Below the pieces are notes generated by a model. It ran no database searches, was not told where the DNA came from, and was given only the letters and a program-made list of their open reading frames with translations. Source: Palleronia salina (GTDB lineage Bacteria > Pseudomonadota > Alphaproteobacteria > Rhodobacterales > Rhodobacteraceae). From it: DNA of 53,311 bases. Made by a program: the position numbers and the translations under genes. This document shows, piece by piece, positions 35,946-44,609 of the stretch. The stretch is taken from NCBI RefSeq assembly GCF_900141995.1, contig NZ_FQZA01000017.1, positions 1 through 53,311 of the forward strand, in the 5' to 3' direction. Within the stretch, counting starts at the first letter, position 1. Every line of letters starts with the position of its first letter.

Positions 35946-36704
35946 ATGGCGGTGCCCGGCCTTTTCGACGTGCGGGGCAAGGTGGCCCTGGTCACCGGCG
36001 CAAGCTCGGGGCTGGGCCGCCGGGCCGCCGACACGTTGTCAGGGGCAGGGGCGAACGTCGTGGGCGTCGCCCGCCGTCGCGAGGCGCTCGGGGACTGGCA
36101 GGCCGAGGCCCCCGAGGCCCGCGCCGCCGTGGCCGGCGACGTGGCCGCGCGTGCGGATTTCGATGACCTGGTCGCGCGGATCCGCGCGCCTTTCGGCGCG
36201 CCCGAGATCATCGTGAATGCCGCCGGCCTCAATACCCGGCAGGCGGCCGACGACGTGACGGCCGAGGGCTGGGACGCGACGCTGGCGGTGAACCTGTCGG
36301 CGCCGTTCTTCCTGGCGCAAGCCTTCGCCCCCGGGATGCGGGCAAAGGGCTGGGGCCGGATCGTCAATTTCGCGTCGCTGCAATCCTTCCGGGCGTTTCC
36401 GGGCGGCATCGCCTACGGCGCGTCCAAGGGCGGGGTGGCGCAGCTGACCCGCGCCATGGCGCAGGCGTGGTCGGGCCATGGCATCACCGCCAACGCCATC
36501 GGTCCGGGCTTTTTCCCGACCGAGCTGACGGCGGCGGTGTTCGACGACCCGGAACGCGCCGCCCGCAACGCGGCGCAGACCTGCGCGGGGCGCAACGGGC
36601 GGCCCGAGGACATGGACGGGCCGCTGCTGTTCCTCTGTTCCGACGCATCGGCTTATGTGACCGGACAGATCCTGATGGTCGACGGGGGGTTCACCGCGAA
36701 ATGA
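35946..36704 (+). CDS. hpsO: Short-chain dehydrogenase, probable (R)-DHPS 2-dehydrogenase (HpsO-like)
   Basis: The 252-residue classical SDR has the cofactor motif TGASSGLG, the NAAG-type segment VNAAGLNTRQA, and catalytic Tyr and Lys in YGASKGG. It closes with GQILMVDGGFTAK. It starts three bases after the hpsN stop. In DHPS catabolism HpsO oxidises the secondary alcohol of the (R) isomer to a ketone which HpsP reduces to the (S) isomer. The assignment to HpsO rests on gene order. Confidence 0.82.
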   Translation: MAVPGLFDVRGKVALVTGASSGLGRRAADTLSGAGANVVGVARRREALGDWQAEAPEARAAVAGDVAARADFDDLVARIRAPFGAPEIIVNAAGLNTRQAADDVTAEGWDATLAVNLSAPFFLAQAFAPGMRAKGWGRIVNFASLQSFRAFPGGIAYGASKGGVAQLTRAMAQAWSGHGITANAIGPGFFPTELTAAVFDDPERAARNAAQTCAGRNGRPEDMDGPLLFLCSDASAYVTGQILMVDGGFTAK

Positions 36705-37666
36705 AAGCTTTGGTTTATCAAGGTCCCGAGGAGCTGGTCTATCGCACCGTGTCGACGCCCCACGTGGCGCATGGGGCACAGGTCGTGCACATCCAGTCCT
36801 CGGGGATCTGCGGGTCGGACATGCACGCCTCACTGGGCCACGACGAACGGCGCCCGCCGCCACTGATCCTGGGCCACGAGGTCTCGGGCGTCACCGATGG
36901 CGGGCGGCGGGTCACCGTCAACCCGCTGGTCGGCTGCGGCGTCTGCCGGGCCTGCCAGTCGGGGCGCGACAACCTGTGTCCCAACCGGCAGATCATCTCG
37001 ATGCCGCCGCGCGAGGGTGGCTTTGCCGAGGCCGTGGCGCTGCCCCCCGAGAACCTCGTCGACATTCCCGACACGCTCAGCTTCGACCAGGCCGCGCTGG
37101 CCGAGCCCATTGCCTGCGGCTGGCACGCGGTGCGGCTGGCGCGCGAGGCAGGCGGCAGCGCGCCCGCGCTGGTCATCGGCGGCGGGGCCATCGGCGTCGG
37201 CGCGGCGCTGTGCCTCGCCGCGCAGGGCGTGGACGAGATCACGCTGGTCGAACCGTCGGTCGCGCGGCGCGACTACCTCGCCCGTCACGTGGGGATCGAT
37301 GCGCTGGACGCGGCCGCGCTGCACGACACGCCGCGCTTCAACCTGGTCGTCGATGCCGTGGGCATCGCCGCCACCCGCGCCATGGCGTCCAGCCACGTGC
37401 GCCCCGGCGGTGTGATCGCCCATATCGGGCTGGGCTCGGCCGAAGGCGGGCTCGATATCCGGCGCATGACGCTGCAGGAAATCACCTTCATCGGCACCTA
37501 TACCTACACCTCCGCCGACTTCCGCGCGACCGTCGCGGCCATGGGCGACGGGCGGCTCGGGCGGCTCGACTGGACCGAGACCCGGCCGCTGGCCGACGGC
37601 GCCCGCGCCTTCAGCGATATCCGCGCGGGCACCGTCGCCGCGCCCAAGATCATTCTGAAACCGTAA
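36701..37666 (+). CDS. hpsP: Zinc-dependent dehydrogenase, probable DHPS epimerising step (HpsP-like)
   Basis: The 321-residue protein starts in an ATGA overlap with hpsO. It is a medium-chain zinc alcohol dehydrogenase with catalytic-zinc residues in GICGSDMH and GHEVSG, four structural-zinc cysteines in CGVCRACQSGRDNLC, and the NAD motif GGGAIGVGAA. With HpsO it would interconvert DHPS isomers through the ketone. By recall this is the expected neighbour in hpsNOP clusters. Confidence 0.84.
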   Translation: MKALVYQGPEELVYRTVSTPHVAHGAQVVHIQSSGICGSDMHASLGHDERRPPPLILGHEVSGVTDGGRRVTVNPLVGCGVCRACQSGRDNLCPNRQIISMPPREGGFAEAVALPPENLVDIPDTLSFDQAALAEPIACGWHAVRLAREAGGSAPALVIGGGAIGVGAALCLAAQGVDEITLVEPSVARRDYLARHVGIDALDAAALHDTPRFNLVVDAVGIAATRAMASSHVRPGGVIAHIGLGSAEGGLDIRRMTLQEITFIGTYTYTSADFRATVAAMGDGRLGRLDWTETRPLADGARAFSDIRAGTVAAPKIILKP

Positions 37667-37685
37667 CCTCCCGAAGGAGACTGAA

Positions 37686-37976
37686 ATGGCCGAAATACCC
37701 CATCTTCTGGTGCACGAGCACGACGACAATGTGGGCGTCGTCGTCGTCGAGGGCCTGACCGCGGGCACCGACATGCTGTGCTGCGTCACCCACGACAATT
37801 CCACCTTCCGCCTGAAGGCCGAGGCCGACGTGCCCATCGGCCACAAGATCGCCCTGAAGGATTTCAAGGCGGGCGACACGGCCATGAAATACGGCGAGGA
37901 CATCGGCAAGATCATCGCCGACATCCCCAAGGGCCACCACGTCCACACCCACAACTGCAAGACCAAGCGCTGGTAA
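37686..37976 (+). CDS. suyA: (R)-sulfolactate sulfo-lyase small subunit
   Basis: The 96-residue protein is a single SAF-type domain ([33 protein letters not shown]) ending [13 protein letters not shown], as in SuyA. It pairs with SuyB; together they resemble the N- and C-terminal parts of altronate dehydratase. The enzyme removes sulfite from (R)-sulfolactate to give pyruvate and needs iron. GAAGGAGA precedes the ATG. Confidence 0.92.
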   Translation: MAEIPHLLVHEHDDNVGVVVVEGLTAGTDMLCCVTHDNSTFRLKAEADVPIGHKIALKDFKAGDTAMKYGEDIGKIIADIPKGHHVHTHNCKTKRW

Positions 37977-38022
37977 GACGCGCGGCCGCCCCGGCGGCGC
38001 GCCATCCCGAGAGGACACTGAT

Positions 38023-39204
38023 ATGGCATCGAAATATTCCAACATGACCGTCAAGGCCTACCGGCGCGAGAACGGTCGCGTGGGCGTGCGCAACCACGTC
38101 ATCATCCTGCCCGTCGACGATATCTCGAACGCCGCCTGCGAGGCGGTGGCGAACAACGTCAAGGGCACGCTGGCCCTGCCGCACGCCTATGGCCGCCTGC
38201 AATTCGGCGAGGATCTCGACCTGCATTTCCGCACCATGATCGGCACCGGGGCGAACCCCAACGTCGCCGCCGTGGTCGTCATCGGGATCGAGCCGGGCTG
38301 GACCAGGCGCATCGCCGACGGCATCCGCGAGACCGGCAAGCCCGTGGCCGAGTTCAGCATCGAGCAGAAGGGCGATTTCGAGACGATCCGCGCCGCGAGC
38401 TGGGCCGCAAAGGAGTTCGTGCACAAGACGACCGAGTACCAGCGCGAAGAGGTCTCGATCTCCGAGCTTTGGGTCTCGACCAAGTGCGGCGAAAGCGACA
38501 CGACCACCGGCCTTGGATCCTGCCCGACGGTCGGCAACATGTACGACAAGCTGCTGCCCGAGGGCATCACCGGCTTCTTCGGCGAGACCTCCGAGATCAC
38601 GGGGGCCGAGCACATCTGCAAGACGCGCGCCATCAACGAGGAAGTGGGCGAGCGGTGGTACAATATGTGGAAGGCCTACCAGGACGACGTCATCTTCGCG
38701 CACCAGACCGATGACCTTTCCGACAGCCAGCCCACCAAGGGCAATATCGAGGGCGGCCTGACCACCATCGAGGAAAAGGCGCTGGGCAACCTCGAGAAGA
38801 TCGGCCGCACGTCGCAATATATCGACATCCTCGACCCGGCCGAACGGCCGAACTCGGGTCCCGGCCTTTACTTCATGGACAGCTCCTCGGCGGCGGCGGA
38901 ATGCGTGACGCTGATGGCTGCGGGCGGTGCCGTGATCCACACCTTCCCCACGGGGCAGGGCAACGTGGTGGGCAACCCCATCGTGCCGGTAATCAAGATC
39001 ACCGCAAACCCGCGCACGGTGCGCACCATGGGCGAGCACGTGGACGTGGACGTGAGCGGTATCCTGCGGCGCGAAATGACCATCGACGAGGCGGGCGACG
39101 CGCTGATCGACAGCATCTGCCGCACCGCCAACGGGCGCTTCACCGCGGCCGAGGCGCTGGGTCACCGCGAATTTTCCATGACCAAGCTCTATCGCAGTGC
39201 TTGA
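38023..39204 (+). CDS. suyB: (R)-sulfolactate sulfo-lyase large subunit
   Basis: The 393-residue protein belongs to the UxaA/altronate dehydratase large-subunit family. Typical blocks are [15 protein letters not shown]-like (here [12 protein letters not shown]), [19 protein letters not shown] and [14 protein letters not shown]. Cysteines at the CGESD and GSCPT positions could hold the metal. It carries out the carbon-sulfur bond cleavage of the pathway. A strong hairpin follows the stop. Confidence 0.92.
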   Translation: MASKYSNMTVKAYRRENGRVGVRNHVIILPVDDISNAACEAVANNVKGTLALPHAYGRLQFGEDLDLHFRTMIGTGANPNVAAVVVIGIEPGWTRRIADGIRETGKPVAEFSIEQKGDFETIRAASWAAKEFVHKTTEYQREEVSISELWVSTKCGESDTTTGLGSCPTVGNMYDKLLPEGITGFFGETSEITGAEHICKTRAINEEVGERWYNMWKAYQDDVIFAHQTDDLSDSQPTKGNIEGGLTTIEEKALGNLEKIGRTSQYIDILDPAERPNSGPGLYFMDSSSAAAECVTLMAAGGAVIHTFPTGQGNVVGNPIVPVIKITANPRTVRTMGEHVDVDVSGILRREMTIDEAGDALIDSICRTANGRFTAAEALGHREFSMTKLYRSA

Positions 39205-39212
39205 TCCCGCGG

Positions 39213-39242
39213 GCGGTCGCCCCCAAACGCGGGGGCGACCGC
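39213..39242 (+). terminator. Strong hairpin after suyB
   Basis: GCGGTCGCCCCC (39213-39224) pairs perfectly with GGGGGCGACCGC (39231-39242) around AAACGC. The stem is 12 pairs; no clear T-tract follows (AACAGACCTT). It could partly terminate transcription or protect the hps-suy message from 3' decay before the lower-demand genes. Confidence 0.7.
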
Positions 39243-39264
39243 AACAGACCTTACGGATGACCCG

Positions 39265-40278
39265 ATGCCCGACCCGATCCGCCTTGGCCTTGCCGAGGCC
39301 ACCGACCTCCTGACCCAAGTCTTCGCCGCCTGCGGCTGCACGCCGGCCGCCGCCGTGTCGGTGGCCAGCGCGCTGGTCGCGGCCGAGGCCGAGGGGCAGT
39401 CGGGCCACGGGTTCAGCCGCGTGGCGGACTATGCCGCTCAGGCGCGCAGCGGAAAGGTCGTCGCCGACGCGACGCCGGTCCTGGAGCGTGCCGACGGAAC
39501 GGCGCTGACCGTCGATGCGGGCTTCGGCTTCGCCTATCCGGCGCTAGACCTGGCGCTGACCGCGCTGGTCGAAGCCGCGAATACCCACGGCACCGCCTCG
39601 GTCGCGATCCGCAATTCGCACCATTGCGGCGCGCTGTCGGTGCAGGTCGAGAAGATCGCGCAGGCCGGGCTGGTGGGCCTGATGGTCGCCAACGCGCCCG
39701 CCGCCATCGCGCCCTGGGGCGCGCGCACGCCGATCTTCGGCACCAATCCCATCGCCTTCGCCGCGCCGCGCGCCGTGGGCGCCGCGCCCTTGGTCATAGA
39801 CCTTTCGCTGTCGAAGGTGGCGCGCGGCAAGGTCATGCATGCCCGCAAGTCCGGCCAGCCGATCCCCGAGGGTTGGGCCTTCGACTCCGATGGCAATCCC
39901 ACCACCGATCCCGAGGCCGCGCTGGCCGGGACTATGGCCCCCATCGGCGGCGCGAAGGGCACCGCGCTTGCGCTGATGGTCGAAGTGCTGGCCGCGACGC
40001 TGACGGGCGCCAATGCCTCGCGCGAGGCCGGGTCGTTCTTCACCGCGGATGGCGAGAGGCCCGGCACGGGGCAGTTCCTGCTGGCGCTGCGCCCGGGCGA
40101 TCCGGGCGGGTTCGCGGACCGGCTCGAGTCGCTTCTGACCGACATCGCCGCGCAGGAGGGCGCCCGTCTGCCCGGCACGCGCCGCGCCACCGCCATCGCC
40201 CGGGCCGAGGCCGAGGGCATCGACGTGCCCGCCGCCTACGTGGACGAGGCGCGCGCGCTGGCCAGCAGCCATGGATGA
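39265..40278 (+). CDS. comC: Ldh2/malate dehydrogenase family oxidoreductase, probable (R)-sulfolactate dehydrogenase (ComC-like)
   Basis: The 337-residue protein belongs to the Ldh2/MdhG family: SGHGFSRVADYA near residue 50, the catalytic-histidine block IRNSHHCGAL and GTNPIAFAAP, and GAKGTALALMVE late in the protein. The family interconverts 2-hydroxy and 2-keto acids with NAD(P). In suy clusters ComC reduces sulfopyruvate to (R)-sulfolactate, allowing (S)-sulfolactate or sulfopyruvate to enter the same route. No partner SlcC gene is present in this window. Confidence 0.82.
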   Translation: MPDPIRLGLAEATDLLTQVFAACGCTPAAAVSVASALVAAEAEGQSGHGFSRVADYAAQARSGKVVADATPVLERADGTALTVDAGFGFAYPALDLALTALVEAANTHGTASVAIRNSHHCGALSVQVEKIAQAGLVGLMVANAPAAIAPWGARTPIFGTNPIAFAAPRAVGAAPLVIDLSLSKVARGKVMHARKSGQPIPEGWAFDSDGNPTTDPEAALAGTMAPIGGAKGTALALMVEVLAATLTGANASREAGSFFTADGERPGTGQFLLALRPGDPGGFADRLESLLTDIAAQEGARLPGTRRATAIARAEAEGIDVPAAYVDEARALASSHG

Positions 40279-41314
40279 GACGGCGGGAAACTCGCGCCTC
40301 GCGGCGCTGCAGGACCGGGCGCGCGTGGTCTTTCCGGGCCTGCTGGTCGCGCTGCTGATCGCGCTGGCGTCGAAATTCGTGTCGGAGCATTACGGCGCGC
40401 CCGCGATGCTTCTGGCGCTGCTTTTCGGGATGTCGTTGAATTTCCTCGGGACCGAGGATCGCACGCGTCCCGGCGTCGAGTTCGGGGCGCGGCAGGTGCT
40501 GCGCCTCGGCGTGGCCCTTCTGGGCGCACGGATCAGCGTCGAGCTGTTGTCGAGCCTCGGCGCAGCCGTGGTTCTTCTGGTCGTCGCCGGGGTGCTGCTG
40601 ACCATTGGTTTCGGGATGCTGTCGTCGCGCATCTTCGGGTTCCGCTACCGCTTCGCGTTCCTGTCGGCCGGAGCCGTGGCGATCTGCGGCGCGTCGGCGG
40701 CCATGGCCATCGCCGCCGTCCTGCCGCGCGACGACCGGTCGGAACAGCGGCTGATCTTCACCGTGGTGGGCGTGACGCTTCTCTCGACGCTGGCGATGAT
40801 CGTCTATCCCATCCTCGCGCAGGCCATGGGCATGAGCGACCGCATCACCGGCATCTTCATCGGCGCGACCGTCCACGACGTGGCGCAGGTCGTCGGCGCC
40901 GGTTTTTCCGTCAGCCAGGAGGCCGGGGATACCGCGACCCTGGTCAAGCTGCTGCGCGTGGTCATGCTGGCCCCGGTCGTGCTGGTCACGACGCTGGTGG
41001 TCCGCTCGGTCGCCGGGGCGGAACCGGGGGAGGGCAAGCGCCCGCCGCTGGTGCCGGGCTTCGTGCTGGGGTTCATCGCGCTGGCCGTGCTCGCATCTCT
41101 CGGCGCCATCCCGGCGCCAGTGGTCGACGCGGCGTCCACGGCCTCGGGCTGGCTGCTTCTGGCCGCGATCGGGTCGGTGGGGATGAAGACCATGCCGAAG
41201 GACATCATGAACGTGGGCGCGCCCGCGGCCCTGTTTCTCGTGGCCGAAACCGCCTTCCTGGCGGTCTTCATCCTGCTGGGCCTGACGGTCCTGACCGGAT
41301 CGGCGCCCGGCTGA
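40271..41314 (+). CDS. YeiH/UPF0324 membrane protein, probable sulfite/sulfate exporter (SuyZ-like)
   Basis: The 347-residue protein overlaps the dehydrogenase gene by eight bases and has about ten helices. The family blocks LRLGVALLGARIS, GASAAMAIAAVLP and GATVHDVAQVVGAG are visible. COG2855-type proteins occur in sulfolactate and cysteate clusters, where they are proposed to export the sulfite or sulfate released. No sulfite dehydrogenase is encoded nearby, so export may be the main way of removing sulfite here. Confidence 0.8.
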   Translation: MDETAGNSRLAALQDRARVVFPGLLVALLIALASKFVSEHYGAPAMLLALLFGMSLNFLGTEDRTRPGVEFGARQVLRLGVALLGARISVELLSSLGAAVVLLVVAGVLLTIGFGMLSSRIFGFRYRFAFLSAGAVAICGASAAMAIAAVLPRDDRSEQRLIFTVVGVTLLSTLAMIVYPILAQAMGMSDRITGIFIGATVHDVAQVVGAGFSVSQEAGDTATLVKLLRVVMLAPVVLVTTLVVRSVAGAEPGEGKRPPLVPGFVLGFIALAVLASLGAIPAPVVDAASTASGWLLLAAIGSVGMKTMPKDIMNVGAPAALFLVAETAFLAVFILLGLTVLTGSAPG

Positions 41315-41339
41315 ATCCCTGCGCAAGGAGGCATCGCAG

Positions 41340-41753
41340 ATGTATGGCAATATCCTGATCGCCGTGGCGCTGGACCACGAAGAGCTGGTTCCCGGCAAGA
41401 TCGCCCTGGCCCGAAGGCTTCTGGCCGATGGGGGGCGCATCACGCTTCTGACGGTGCTGGAGAACGTGCCGGGCTTCGTGGCCGAGTTCGTGGACATGAA
41501 GCCTGAGAACCACCTGCGCGCGAAGGTCCTGCAGCGGCTCGAGGCGGCCCATGGCGGCGCGCCGGATATCAAGGTCGCGGTCGAGACCGGCAAGTCGGGC
41601 GTGGTGATTTCCCACTATGCCGAAGCGCAGGGCACCGACCTCATCATCGTCGGATCGCACAAGCCCGGGCTACAGGACTACTTCCTCGGCTCGACCGCTG
41701 CGCGGGTGGCGCGGCGTGCGCCGTGCTCGGTCATGATCTTCCGCGAGGATTGA
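41340..41753 (+). CDS. UspA-type universal stress protein
   Basis: The 137-residue single-domain protein has the Usp ATP-binding end LIIVGSHKPGLQDYFLG followed by STAARVARRAPCSVM. AAGGAGG lies upstream of ATG 41340. Usp proteins often accompany TRAP transporters (TeaD being the studied case), where they bind ATP and may tune uptake. Being last in the sulfonate operon, it could play that role for the hpsKLM-like system; this is inference. Confidence 0.87.
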   Translation: MYGNILIAVALDHEELVPGKIALARRLLADGGRITLLTVLENVPGFVAEFVDMKPENHLRAKVLQRLEAAHGGAPDIKVAVETGKSGVVISHYAEAQGTDLIIVGSHKPGLQDYFLGSTAARVARRAPCSVMIFRED

Positions 41754-41776
41754 CGGGCGGGCGCACGGGCCGCCCG
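41754..41776. terminator. Hairpin between convergent operons
   Basis: CGGGCGG (41754-41760) pairs with CCGCCCG (41770-41776) around nine bases. It sits in the 27-base gap between the uspA stop and the stop of the minus-strand TRAP gene, so it may serve both directions. Confidence 0.5.
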
Positions 41777-41780
41777 CCGT

Positions 41781-43826
41781 CTAGTTGCCGAAGTTCAGGC
41801 CAGGCGTGGCGTCGCTCTCGCTGTCCTGCGGGTCCGCGTCGCCGCCGCTCGTGTCTCCACCGCTGCCGCCGAAGTTGAACCCACCGGTCGCGTCGCCGCG
41901 GGTCCCGGCGTCCTCCGCACCGCCGGTGCTGTCGCCGGAGGTCTCGCCGCCACCCCCACCGAAGTTGAAGCCACCATCGCCGCTGCTGTCGGCCCCACTG
42001 GACGACGTGCCTCCGCCGGACGCCACGCTGTCGCCGTTCGACGCGCCGCCGCCGAAGTTGAACCCGCCGGTGGCATCATTGCCGCCACCCGAAGACTCCC
42101 CGCCGCCGGAGCCGCTGCCGCCACCGAAATTGAACCCGCCGGTCGCGTCGTTCGAGCCGCCCGACGAAGTGCTGCTGCCGCCGCCCCCGCCGCCGCCGAA
42201 GTTCAGCCCGCCGGTGGGATCACCGCTGGGGGCCGGGGCCGATTGGCGCGCGGCTTCGCGGTCGGCCTTGTAGTGGGTGACAAGTGACGGCACCGAGATC
42301 ACCAGGATGATCAGCAGGAAGTTGATCGCGATGAAGGGCAGCACGCCCTTGTAGATCTCGTTGGTGCGGATGCGCGGCAAGGTCTGGCCGGTCTGCTTGT
42401 CCTGCCAGTCCTCGGTCGGCGCCACGGATCGCAGGTAGAACAGCGCGAAGCCGAAGGGCGGCGTCAGGAACGAGGTCTGCAGGTTCATCGACAGGATGAC
42501 GCCGAACCAGATCAGGTCGATGCCCAGCGTGTCGGCCACCGGCGCCAGCAGCGGTACCAGGATGAACGCGATCTCGAAGAAGTCGAGGAAGCATCCCAGG
42601 ATAAAGACCACGATCGTCACGACAACGAGGAAGCCGAACTGGCCACCGGGCAGGCCCAGCAGCAGCTCTTCCAGCCAGACCTGCCCGTTGACGCCGTAGA
42701 AGGTCAGGCCGAAGACCCGCGCGCCGATCAGGATGAACAGCACGAAGGCGCTGAGCTTGGCCGTCGCCTCGACCGCCGAGCGCAGCATGGGGAAGGTCAG
42801 CCGCCGCTTGCCGATGGCCAGCAGCAACGCGCCCACCGCGCCCATGGCGCCGCCCTCGGTCGGCGTCGCGATCCCGAGGAAGATCGTGCCCAGCACCAGG
42901 AAGATCAGGGCCAGCGGCGGGATCAGGACGATGACCACCGTCTCGGCCAGGCGCGACAGGAGGTTCAGGTTGAAGAAGCGGTTAGCCAGCGCGATGCCGT
43001 AGCAGATCAGCACCGAGAAGGCCGAGGCGAAGACGATCCGCGTTGCATTCGCGTACTCGGTGAACAGCACCCACATCCCGAGGTAGTAGAGCACCACCGA
43101 CAGCACCGCCATGACGACCAGCGACAGGACGCCCGAGCCCAGCTTGCGTTCTTCCGGGGGAAGCGCCGGGACGGCGTCGGGCTTGATGAAGGTCAGAAGC
43201 AGGATGTAGGCGCAATAGGCCGCGATGATGATGAGCGCCGGATAGATCGCGCCCAGGTACATGTCGCCGACGCTGACGCCCAGCTGGTCGGCCATGACGA
43301 TCAGCACCAGGCTGGGCGGGACGATCTGAGCCAGGGTGCCCGCAGCCGCGATGGTGCCGGTGGCGGCGGGCGCATCGTAGGAATAGCGCTGCATGATCGG
43401 GAGCGAGATCAGGCCCATGGCGATGACCGACGCCGCCACGACGCCGGTCGTCGCCGCCAGAAGCGCGCCAACCAGCACCACCGCGAAGGCAACGCCGCCG
43501 CGCAGGGGGCCGAACAGCTGGCCCACCGTGTCGAGCAGGTCCTCGGCCATGCCGGATCGCTCAAGTATCAGGCCCATGAAGGTGAAGAACGGGATCGCCA
43601 ACAGCGTGTCGTTCGACATGATCCCGAAAACCCGCTCAGGCATCGCGCGAAGAAGCGGCCAGAACAGGTTGATTTCGTTCGAGTAATCGGAAAGCCCCAC
43701 GCCAACCACGAAGTAGAACAGCCCGCCCGCGGCAAGGGTCAGCGCCACCGGGTAGCCGAGGATCAGCATGCCCATCACCGAGATGAACATGATCGGGGCG
43801 AGGTTGTGTGCGATAAGCTCGATCAT
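41781..43826 (-). CDS. TRAP transporter large membrane subunit with an FNFG-repeat tail (TakM-like)
   Basis: The 681-residue protein has two parts. Residues 1-528 are a DctM-type transporter with about 12-14 helices (TGVVAASVIAMGLISLPIM, GTIAAAGTLAQIVPPSLVLI, FLTPPFGFALFYLRSVAP) and an internal variable region, larger than the 430-residue norm but as seen in the TakM/mannitol-type branch. Residues 529-681 are a glycine/serine/aspartate-rich tail with four FNFG (near 565, 589, 620 and 650) and two LNFG (near 541 and 677) motifs at 22-31 residue spacing. The tail has almost no lysine, arginine or aromatic residues other than phenylalanine, so it should be disordered and acidic. It pairs with the DctQ gene upstream and the TakP-like binding protein. 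Confidence 0.9.
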   Translation of the reverse strand: MIELIAHNLAPIMFISVMGMLILGYPVALTLAAGGLFYFVVGVGLSDYSNEINLFWPLLRAMPERVFGIMSNDTLLAIPFFTFMGLILERSGMAEDLLDTVGQLFGPLRGGVAFAVVLVGALLAATTGVVAASVIAMGLISLPIMQRYSYDAPAATGTIAAAGTLAQIVPPSLVLIVMADQLGVSVGDMYLGAIYPALIIIAAYCAYILLLTFIKPDAVPALPPEERKLGSGVLSLVVMAVLSVVLYYLGMWVLFTEYANATRIVFASAFSVLICYGIALANRFFNLNLLSRLAETVVIVLIPPLALIFLVLGTIFLGIATPTEGGAMGAVGALLLAIGKRRLTFPMLRSAVEATAKLSAFVLFILIGARVFGLTFYGVNGQVWLEELLLGLPGGQFGFLVVVTIVVFILGCFLDFFEIAFILVPLLAPVADTLGIDLIWFGVILSMNLQTSFLTPPFGFALFYLRSVAPTEDWQDKQTGQTLPRIRTNEIYKGVLPFIAINFLLIILVISVPSLVTHYKADREAARQSAPAPSGDPTGGLNFGGGGGGGSSTSSGGSNDATGGFNFGGGSGSGGGESSGGGNDATGGFNFGGGASNGDSVASGGGTSSSGADSSGDGGFNFGGGGGETSGDSTGGAEDAGTRGDATGGFNFGGSGGDTSGGDADPQDSESDATPGLNFGN
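41784..42242 (-). repeat. Six-copy degenerate repeat encoding the FNFG/LNFG tail
   Basis: On the plus strand the unit reads roughly CCGAAGTTGAACCCGCCGGT, with imperfect copies near 41788, 41871, 41961, 42054, 42125 and 42199, separated by variable glycine/serine/aspartate codons. Synonymous differences between units suggest the motif is kept at protein level and is not a recent DNA amplification. Confidence 0.8.
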
Positions 43827-43830
43827 GGCC

Positions 43831-44406
43831 TTACCCCCGGTTTCCGGCTTCTTTCGCCGCGGGCGGCAGGTCGTCTTCCTTCTGCGGCGGATCGGGCAGG
43901 TCCAGATGGCCGGTCAGCATCGCGGCCTTCTTGATGATCTCCGACACGCCCTGCGCCGCGAGCACGATGAACCCCAGCAGCACCCAGATCTTGGCGGGCC
44001 AGCGGATCAGCCCCCCCGCGTTCGAGGACTGTTCGCCGCTGGTGTAGGACGACACGAAGAACGGCCAGGCGAGATAGACCATCAGAACCGCGAAGGGCAT
44101 CAGAAACAGGATGTGGCAAATCAGGTCGATCCGGACCCGGGCGCGCGGGCTCAGCCGCTGCGACAGCACGTCGACGCGCACATGCTCGTCCTCGCGCAGG
44201 GTCCAGGCGGCGCACATCATGAAGACCGCGCCGAACAGGTACCACTGCGCCTCGAGCCAGGCATTGGACGAGATGTTCAGGGTTTTGCGGATGATCGCGT
44301 TGCCCGCCGAGACCAGGACGGCGACGAGTATGAGCCAGGCGAAAGATCGGCCGATGATGCCGTTCACGCGGTCGATGGCACGGGCGATCCCCAGCAGTCC
44401 GGACAT
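43831..44406 (-). CDS. TRAP transporter small membrane subunit (TakQ-like)
   Basis: The 191-residue protein has four helices and the DctQ hallmarks NAWLEAQWYLFGAVFMMCAAW and LREDEHVRVDVL. A charged C-terminal tail (PDPPQKEDDLPPAAKEAG) follows the last helix. GGGAGGAG precedes the ATG. It ends four bases before the large-subunit gene, so both are cotranscribed, divergently from takP. Confidence 0.9.
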   Translation of the reverse strand: MSGLLGIARAIDRVNGIIGRSFAWLILVAVLVSAGNAIIRKTLNISSNAWLEAQWYLFGAVFMMCAAWTLREDEHVRVDVLSQRLSPRARVRIDLICHILFLMPFAVLMVYLAWPFFVSSYTSGEQSSNAGGLIRWPAKIWVLLGFIVLAAQGVSEIIKKAAMLTGHLDLPDPPQKEDDLPPAAKEAGNRG

Positions 44407-44609
44407 CAGCGTCTCCTCCCAATTCGTCCGCGCCTGCGCGCGTTCGCCGGGAAAAGGGTGGGCCGCGTCCCGGCTGCGTCAAGGGCGCGAGGGCGGGCAC
44501 CGGCGCGGGACCGCTGCCATCGCGGATTGCGGGGATTCCGGCTGGAAAGGCGCGGGCCTGACCCTAGGTCGATCGCCATCAATCGAAGCAATTCGCAAGG
44601 GAGAGAGCC

